Shown piece by piece: positions 58,774-64,000 of a stretch of 64,000 nucleotides of DNA (the first letter of the stretch is position 1; each line of letters begins with the position of its first letter). A program made the translations under genes and the position numbers. The DNA is from Microbulbifer sediminum (GTDB lineage Bacteria > Pseudomonadota > Gammaproteobacteria > Pseudomonadales > Cellvibrionaceae). Location of the stretch: NCBI RefSeq assembly GCF_021729035.1, contig NZ_JAJSAP010000012.1, forward strand, positions 1 through 64,000, in the 5' to 3' direction. The notes under the pieces were generated by a model, which saw nothing but the letters and a program-made list of their open reading frames with translations, did no database searches and had not been told where the DNA came from.

Positions 58774-58834
58774 TGCTATAGAACCACGTAAGAAGCCGGA
58801 TTACCGGCTGGCCGACTGAGCACGGAGTATTTTG

Positions 58835-60124
58835 ATGACCGACCAGAGCAGTGGAGAAGACAACGGCAAACTGCTGTACTGTTCATTCTGCGGCAAGAGC
58901 CAGCAGGAGGTACGCAAGCTGATCGCGGGCCCGTCTGTCTTTATCTGCGACGAATGTGTCGAACTTTGCACCGATATCATTCGTGAAGAGGTGCAAGAGA
59001 GTTCGGAAGGCCCCGAGGGGCGTCTGCCTACGCCCAAGGAAATTACAGAGATCCTTGACCAGTACGTCATCGGTCAGGAGCGGGCCAAGCGCGTCCTGGC
59101 GGTCGCGGTTTACAACCACTATAAGCGTCTCCGCAGCAAGTCCGGAACCAAGAGCAAGGATGAGGTTGAGCTGAGCAAGTCCAACATCCTGCTGGTTGGC
59201 CCTACCGGTAGCGGTAAGACCCTGCTGGCGGAAACCCTGGCACGCCTGCTCAATGTGCCGTTCACCATTGCCGATGCCACGACCCTGACCGAAGCCGGTT
59301 ACGTTGGCGAGGATGTCGAGAATATTATCCAGAAGCTGCTGCAGAAGTGTGACTACGATGTCGAGAAGGCACAGCAGGGGATTGTTTACATTGATGAGAT
59401 CGACAAGATCTCCCGCAAGTCGGATAACCCCTCGATTACCCGGGATGTATCCGGCGAGGGTGTCCAGCAGGCACTGCTCAAGCTGATCGAGGGCACTGTG
59501 GCATCGGTTCCGCCGCAGGGTGGACGCAAGCACCCGCAGCAGGAATTCCTCCAGGTCGACACGGGTAACATCCTGTTTATCTGCGGCGGGGCTTTTGCAG
59601 GCCTTGATAAGGTTATCCGGGATCGCTCCGAGAAGGGCGGTATCGGGTTCAGCGCCGAGGTTAAGTCCAAGGACAGCAACAGCAACTTTGGCGAGATCCT
59701 GCTCGATCTGGAACCGGAGGATCTGGTCCGTTACGGCCTTATTCCCGAGTTTGTTGGCCGCCTGCCGGTCACTGCCACCCTGGAAGAGCTTGATGGACCG
59801 GCCCTGGTGCAGATCCTGACAGAGCCGCGCAATGCCCTGACCAAGCAGTACTCCAAGCTGTTTGAGATGGAAGGCGTTGAGCTGGACTTCCGCCCGGACG
59901 CCCTGGACGCGGTAGCTGCCAAGGCGATGGAGCGCAAGACCGGTGCCCGTGGCCTGAGATCGATCATGGAGTCTGTGCTGCTGGAGACCATGTACGACAT
60001 ACCCTCGATGGATAACGTCGCCAAAGTGGTGATTGACGAGGCGGTCATCAAGGGCGAGTCAGCGCCGCTGTTGGTGTATGAGAGCAACGAGCCCGCATCA
60101 CAGAAGGTGGCGCCGGAAGAGTAA
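58835..60124 (+). CDS. clpX: ATP-dependent Clp protease ATP-binding subunit ClpX
   Basis: AAA+ unfoldase that delivers tagged proteins to ClpP. The 429-residue product has the zinc-binding domain (Cys16, Cys19, Cys38, Cys41), Walker A GPTGSGKT (about 120), Walker [10 protein letters not shown], the pore loop GYVGEDVEN, sensor and [10 protein letters not shown] arginine motif. ATG 58835 has GGAG 8 bp upstream. A terminator follows. Confidence 0.97.
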   Translation: MTDQSSGEDNGKLLYCSFCGKSQQEVRKLIAGPSVFICDECVELCTDIIREEVQESSEGPEGRLPTPKEITEILDQYVIGQERAKRVLAVAVYNHYKRLRSKSGTKSKDEVELSKSNILLVGPTGSGKTLLAETLARLLNVPFTIADATTLTEAGYVGEDVENIIQKLLQKCDYDVEKAQQGIVYIDEIDKISRKSDNPSITRDVSGEGVQQALLKLIEGTVASVPPQGGRKHPQQEFLQVDTGNILFICGGAFAGLDKVIRDRSEKGGIGFSAEVKSKDSNSNFGEILLDLEPEDLVRYGLIPEFVGRLPVTATLEELDGPALVQILTEPRNALTKQYSKLFEMEGVELDFRPDALDAVAAKAMERKTGARGLRSIMESVLLETMYDIPSMDNVAKVVIDEAVIKGESAPLLVYESNEPASQKVAPEE

Positions 60125-60140
60125 TTGGCGCAACCCACTC

Positions 60141-60165
60141 AAAAGCCCCATCCGGGGCTTTTTTT
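60141..60165 (+). terminator. Rho-independent terminator of clpX
   Basis: AAAGCCCC / GGGGCTTT (60142-60149, 60154-60161) with loop ATCC and a T7 run. Confidence 0.92.
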
Positions 60166-60497
60166 ATGCCCATAGAACGGCGATGGCCAATTGATCTTCC
60201 CTAAGGGGTGGTCCGTATTTCCCCGGGTCGCGCGGGCGATCGGGTGTGTCCCGGCGACAAGGCTGCGAATTGATGAGATATATTCCCGTTAGTCCCCGAG
60301 TGTCCCTATATTATTAACGGTCAGGGCTTGGTGGTGGATGGCCGGTGCGGCGAGGGCAAATTTCCCGTGACCGCCCCTTGTAATGTGGCCAACTTCACCC
60401 CATCTCTAGCCTAGCCCGCTGTGATGCGGAGAAAGTATTGAGTTGCAGCCATCCGTGGCGCGACAGAATAGCCAGTGATCGGGCCGAGAGGAGTTCT
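60166..60497. other. clpX-lon intergenic region
   Basis: A 330-bp gap without a gene. It carries the sigma-32 promoter at 60377-60405 and an AT-rich patch near 60268-60325 (GATATATTCC, CTATATTATTAAC) that could hold a vegetative promoter, although no clear -35/-10 pair is seen. Confidence 0.5.
60377..60405 (+). promoter_or_regulatory. sigma-32 heat-shock promoter of lon
   Basis: CTTGTAA (60377-60383), 14-bp spacer, CCCCATCT (60398-60405): the -10 is a perfect CCCCATnT and the -35 differs at one base. Leader about 85 nt to the lon ATG. Confidence 0.82.
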
Positions 60498-62903
60498 ATG
60501 GATCAGCCATCCGACACCAAACAAGAGTTTCCGCTGCTGCCGCTGCGTGATGTGGTCGTCTATCCGCACATGGTGATTCCGCTGTTTGTGGGCAGGGAAA
60601 AATCCATTGATGCGCTGGAAGAGGCGATGCGCACCGACAAGCAGGTGCTGCTGGTTGCCCAGCGACAGGCATCTGAAGACGATCCTGGCGCCGAAGATGT
60701 ATATCGCGTCGGTACCGTGGCGAGCGTGCTCCAGCTCCTCAAGCTGCCCGACGGGACCGTGAAGGTCCTGGTTGAGGGCAGTCGCCGGGTCAATATTCTC
60801 GATATTACCGAGGGTGACGGGCACTACCGGGCCGCGGTGGACGCGCTCGAAACGGAAGAATTGCCGGAAGCAGAAGCAGAGGCGCTGGTCCGCTCTGCCA
60901 TGGGACAGTTTGAACAGTATGTCTCCGTGAGCAAGAAGGTACCCAATGAGGTGATCACTTCGCTGTCCGGTATCGATGAGCCGGGACGCCTCGCTGATAC
61001 CATTGCGGCGCATATGTCTCTGGAGTTGGGGCAGAAGCAGGAGCTGCTGGAGACCGCCAGCGTCAAGGAGAGGCTGGAGACCCTGCTGGGCCTGATGGAT
61101 TCCGAGATCGACCTCATTCAGGTAGAGAAGCGGATCCGTGGCCGGGTCAAGAAGCAGATGGAAAAGAGCCAGCGCGAGTACTACCTGAACGAGCAGATGA
61201 AGGCCATTCAGAAGGAACTCGGCGAAATCACCGAAGAGCCTAATGAGGTCGAGGAGCTCGAGCATAAGATTGCTGAGTCCGGCATGAGCGCGGAGGCCGA
61301 AAAGAAAACCCGTGCGGAACTGGCAAAACTGAAGATGATGTCGCCGATGTCGGCTGAGGCCTCGGTGCTGCGCAGCTATATCGACTGGATGCTCAGTGTG
61401 CCGTGGAAAAAGGCCAGCCGTGTGCGCCATGACCTTAAAAAGGCAGAGGAGATCCTGGACAAGGATCATTACGGCCTGGAAGAGGTCAAGGAGCGGATTC
61501 TCGAGTACCTGGCAGTCCAGAAGCGGGTCAAGAAGGTGAAGGGGCCAATCCTTTGCCTGGTGGGCCCGCCGGGCGTGGGTAAAACCTCGCTGGGCCAGTC
61601 GGTTGCCCGCGCCACCAACCGGAAGTATGTGCGCATGGCACTGGGTGGCGTTCGTGACGAGGCTGAAATCCGCGGCCACCGCCGTACCTATATCGGTTCG
61701 TTGCCTGGCAAGCTGATCCAGAAGATTTCGAAGGTCGGGGTCAAGAACCCGCTGTTCCTCTTCGACGAGGTGGACAAGATGGGCATGGACCATCGTGGAG
61801 ACCCGGCGTCGGCCCTGCTGGAGGTGCTGGATCCGGAGCAGAACAAGACCTTTAACGATCATTACCTCGAGGTCGATTACGATCTTTCTGATGTCATGTT
61901 CGTGTGCACGTCCAACTCCATGAATATTCCCGGGCCGTTACTGGACCGTATGGAGGTTATTCGCCTGCCCGGCTATACCGAGGATGAAAAACTCAATATT
62001 GCCCAGCGTTACCTGGTGCCGAAGCAGCGCAAGGCTAACGGTCTTAAAGAGGATGAGCTGCAGCTGTCTGATGACACTGTGCGCGATATCGTGCGCTACT
62101 ACACCCGTGAGGCCGGGGTACGAGGGTTAGACCGGGAGATCGCCAAGATCTGCCGCAAGATTGTCACTGAGCATGTGCGTGAATCCACCAGCAGCAAGGC
62201 GGTTGTCGAGCCGGACCGGCTTGAGGACTTGCTGGGTGTGCGCAAATACGACTTCGGTCGTGCGGAAGAGGAGAACAAGATCGGCCAGGTTACCGGCCTC
62301 GCCTGGACAGAGGTGGGTGGTGAGCTGCTTAGTATTGAGTCCTCCGCCGTACAGGGCAAAGGACGCGTAATAAAGACCGGTTCACTGGGCGATGTCATGC
62401 AGGAGTCCATTCAGGCAGCATTGACGGTGGTTCGAGCGCGTGCGCAGTCCTTGGGGATTGCCCCGGACTTTCATGAGACGCGGGATATCCATATTCACGT
62501 GCCCGAGGGCGCGACTCCGAAGGATGGCCCTTCAGCGGGTATTGCCATGTGCACGGCCGTCGCTTCGGTATTGACAGGTATCCCGGTGCGTTCGGATGTG
62601 GCAATGACCGGTGAGATTACCCTGCGGGGGGAAGTGCTTCGCATCGGGGGGCTGAAGGAAAAGCTCCTTGCCGCGCGCCGTGGTGGTATCCGGACCGTGC
62701 TGATCCCGGCTGACAATGAGCGCGACCTCAAGGATATTCCCGACAATATCCTCGAAGACCTGGTGATCAAGCCAGTTAAGTGGATTGATCAGGTACTCGA
62801 CCTGGCGCTGGAGCACAAGCCCCAGTCCCTGACCGATGAAGAGTATTCCGCACTGCAAAAACGCGCTGAGGAGCGTTCCCAGCGCCAAATGCAGACCCAC
62901 TAA
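60498..62903 (+). CDS. lon: ATP-dependent protease Lon
   Basis: Hexameric AAA+ serine protease of protein quality control. The 801-residue product has the LON substrate domain (about 10-205), a coiled-coil linker, Walker A GPPGVGKT (about 356-363), Walker B LFDEVDKM and the protease domain with Ser679 in [11 protein letters not shown] and Lys722 in [10 protein letters not shown], the same numbering as E. coli Lon. ATG 60498 with GAGAGGAG upstream. Under sigma-32 control (60377-60405). Confidence 0.98.
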   Translation: MDQPSDTKQEFPLLPLRDVVVYPHMVIPLFVGREKSIDALEEAMRTDKQVLLVAQRQASEDDPGAEDVYRVGTVASVLQLLKLPDGTVKVLVEGSRRVNILDITEGDGHYRAAVDALETEELPEAEAEALVRSAMGQFEQYVSVSKKVPNEVITSLSGIDEPGRLADTIAAHMSLELGQKQELLETASVKERLETLLGLMDSEIDLIQVEKRIRGRVKKQMEKSQREYYLNEQMKAIQKELGEITEEPNEVEELEHKIAESGMSAEAEKKTRAELAKLKMMSPMSAEASVLRSYIDWMLSVPWKKASRVRHDLKKAEEILDKDHYGLEEVKERILEYLAVQKRVKKVKGPILCLVGPPGVGKTSLGQSVARATNRKYVRMALGGVRDEAEIRGHRRTYIGSLPGKLIQKISKVGVKNPLFLFDEVDKMGMDHRGDPASALLEVLDPEQNKTFNDHYLEVDYDLSDVMFVCTSNSMNIPGPLLDRMEVIRLPGYTEDEKLNIAQRYLVPKQRKANGLKEDELQLSDDTVRDIVRYYTREAGVRGLDREIAKICRKIVTEHVRESTSSKAVVEPDRLEDLLGVRKYDFGRAEEENKIGQVTGLAWTEVGGELLSIESSAVQGKGRVIKTGSLGDVMQESIQAALTVVRARAQSLGIAPDFHETRDIHIHVPEGATPKDGPSAGIAMCTAVASVLTGIPVRSDVAMTGEITLRGEVLRIGGLKEKLLAARRGGIRTVLIPADNERDLKDIPDNILEDLVIKPVKWIDQVLDLALEHKPQSLTDEEYSALQKRAEERSQRQMQTH

Positions 62904-63018
62904 AAGCCGATCGCGGAGTGGCGCCTGAAACGTCCTCCGCGTTCGCTTAAAAAATAATCTGGCAGCCAGCCAGTAGCCCCGTTTTTATACCCAACTGCCC
63001 TGAAACCCGCGTGATTCC

Positions 63019-63047
63019 TTGACCCGCTATCGGGCAGTTGGTATAAC
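63019..63047 (+). promoter_or_regulatory. sigma-70 promoter of hupB
   Basis: TTGACC (63019-63024), 17-bp spacer, TATAAC (63042-63047): a near-consensus promoter, about 105 bp before the HU start. Confidence 0.82.
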
Positions 63048-63157
63048 ACGTGGCTTATTGATCGGCGCGCAAATCGCCGATAACCAAGGCTCGAACGCGG
63101 AGGGATCCCGGAACGGGGTCCCCGACACATATCTAGAAAAGAACAGAGGGATTAAGC

Positions 63158-63430
63158 GTGAATAAGTCCGAACTGATTGAAGCAATTGCCGCATCTGCAG
63201 ATATTCCCAAGGCTGCAGCGGGACGTGCTCTGGACGCGATGGTGGACAGCATTACTGATGCCCTGAAGAAAGGTGACCAGGTGGCCCTGGTGGGCTTCGG
63301 CACTTTTGCCGTTAAGGAACGCGCCGCTCGCACCGGCCGCAACCCGCGCACCGGTGACCCGATCGAAATTGCCGCTGCCAAGATCCCGAACTTCAAGGCC
63401 GGCAAAGCCCTGAAGGACGCAGTAAACTAA
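63158..63430 (+). CDS. hupB: DNA-binding protein HU-beta
   Basis: Nucleoid protein that bends DNA as a dimer. The 90-residue product has the HU signature [21 protein letters not shown] at about 46-66, described without the flanks, and the DNA-intercalating Pro in RNPRTGDP. The start is GTG at 63158, with AGAGGGA upstream. The lon-hupB-ppiD order is the standard gammaproteobacterial one. Confidence 0.96.
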   Translation: MNKSELIEAIAASADIPKAAAGRALDAMVDSITDALKKGDQVALVGFGTFAVKERAARTGRNPRTGDPIEIAAAKIPNFKAGKALKDAVN

Positions 63431-63465
63431 GAGGGTTGGAACCGCAGAGGTTCGCAACTTCAAGG

Positions 63466-63493
63466 AGGCGTATCGCTGGGATGCGCCTTTTTT
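63466..63493 (+). terminator. Rho-independent terminator of hupB
   Basis: AGGCGTA / TGCGCCT (63466-63472, 63482-63488) with one G-U pair, followed by T residues to 63493. Confidence 0.7.
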
Positions 63494-63540
63494 GTATCTG
63501 GTTCATATAAATTTCACAGAGTTATTTTTCGGAGCTGAGC

Positions 63541-64000
63541 ATGCTTCAGTCCATGCGCGACAACCTGAAAGGCACGGCCGCGATTATTGTTGCCGGTTTT
63601 TTTGGTTTTATTATGGTCATTGGGGGAATTGATTTTTTCACCGGTGCCAGTGGTGGTGCCGCCGATGAAGTGGCGGAAGTCAATGGTGAAAAGATTACCA
63701 ACCTGGATCTGCAGCGTGCGATCCAGAATCGCCGCAACATGATCATGAGCCAGTATGGCGACAATGCCCCTGCGGACCTGCTCACAGACGAGCGCCTTCG
63801 CGGTCCGGTACTGCAACAGCTGGTCAACAGCTCGGTCCTGCGCCAGGCGGCCCAGGACAGCGGTATGGTGATGAGCGCCGCAACTGTGGATCGGGAAACC
63901 GTGCAGATTCCCGCTTTCCAGGTGAACGGCAAGTTCAACCCACAGATGTTCCGGGATTCACTGCGCAGAATGGGCTACAGCCCGGCCAGCTTCCGGCAGG
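63541..64000 (+). CDS. ppiD: periplasmic folding chaperone PpiD (5' part, cut by the window end)
   Basis: The first 153 residues are visible and the frame stays open to the window edge. MLQSMRDNLKGTAAIIVAGF starts an N-in single TM anchor (about 13-35), followed by a periplasmic SurA_N-like region (AEVNGEKITNLDLQRAIQ, LLTDERLRGPVLQQLVNSSV, in parts). The parvulin domain would lie beyond the window. GGAG is 7 bp before the ATG. The position after hupB is diagnostic. PpiD assists outer-membrane protein folding at the Sec translocon. Confidence 0.92.
   Translation, partial: MLQSMRDNLKGTAAIIVAGFFGFIMVIGGIDFFTGASGGAADEVAEVNGEKITNLDLQRAIQNRRNMIMSQYGDNAPADLLTDERLRGPVLQQLVNSSVLRQAAQDSGMVMSAATVDRETVQIPAFQVNGKFNPQMFRDSLRRMGYSPASFRQ

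Overview
The window is GC-rich chromosomal DNA of a free-living gammaproteobacterium. Support for this comes from gene order (smc-zipA-ligA; fadB-fadA; tig-clpP-clpX-lon-hup-ppiD), a FabY-type fatty-acid initiation synthase, a PsrA-type operator before fadBA, and a CsdA/CsdE/TcdA sulfur module. The overall flavour resembles Cellvibrionales such as Microbulbifer, but the genus is inference only. There is no phage, insertion sequence, integron or CRISPR array. Genes are densely packed and mostly housekeeping.

Left part (1-15.4 kb): a tRNA-Asp/tRNA-Val pair is present twice as near-perfect direct copies 1,384 bp apart on the minus strand, with a DUF4197 lipoprotein gene between them. Next come ccmH-ccmI (cytochrome c maturation, without the rest of the ccm operon), smc, zipA and ligA. 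Several small uncharacterised genes, fumC, a 40-residue membrane protein on the minus strand, and a two-gene unit with an AraC-type regulator follow.

Lipid and accessory part (15.5-32.5 kb): an FadE-like acyl-CoA dehydrogenase, an SCP2-like protein and FadD; a YCII protein and a PsiE protein; two exported or cytosolic peptidases (M28, M14); and a SYLF lipoprotein. Downstream of the SYLF gene lies a GGA-rich, terminator-ended stretch that looks like a CsrB/RsmZ-type regulatory RNA. A translationally coupled four-gene operon (flavin monooxygenase, bile-acid/sodium-symporter-family transporter, epimerase-like SDR, classical SDR) diverges from its own AraC-type regulator and looks like a small catabolic or biotransformation pathway.

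Sulfur, stress and envelope part (32.6-52.5 kb): TatD nuclease, a fused CsdA-CsdE cysteine desulfurase/sulfur acceptor, convergent TcdA with a DCC protein, SlyD, a globin-like protein that appears to lack the proximal histidine, HIT hydrolase, a GIN-domain repeat protein, YcjX-YcjF, glutathione reductase, an HPF-like ribosome factor, a periplasmic coiled-coil protein, ThpR, and an IbpA-type small heat-shock gene with a sigma-32 promoter and a ROSE-type RNA thermometer. A GlxA-like AraC regulator and fabY diverge around a pair of 8-bp palindromes exactly 21 bp apart.

Right part (52.5-64 kb): fadBA with a PsrA-like palindrome, tRNA-Leu(UAG), and the protein quality-control block tig, clpP, clpX, lon, hupB and the start of ppiD. 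lon has a clear, and clpX a possible, sigma-32 promoter.
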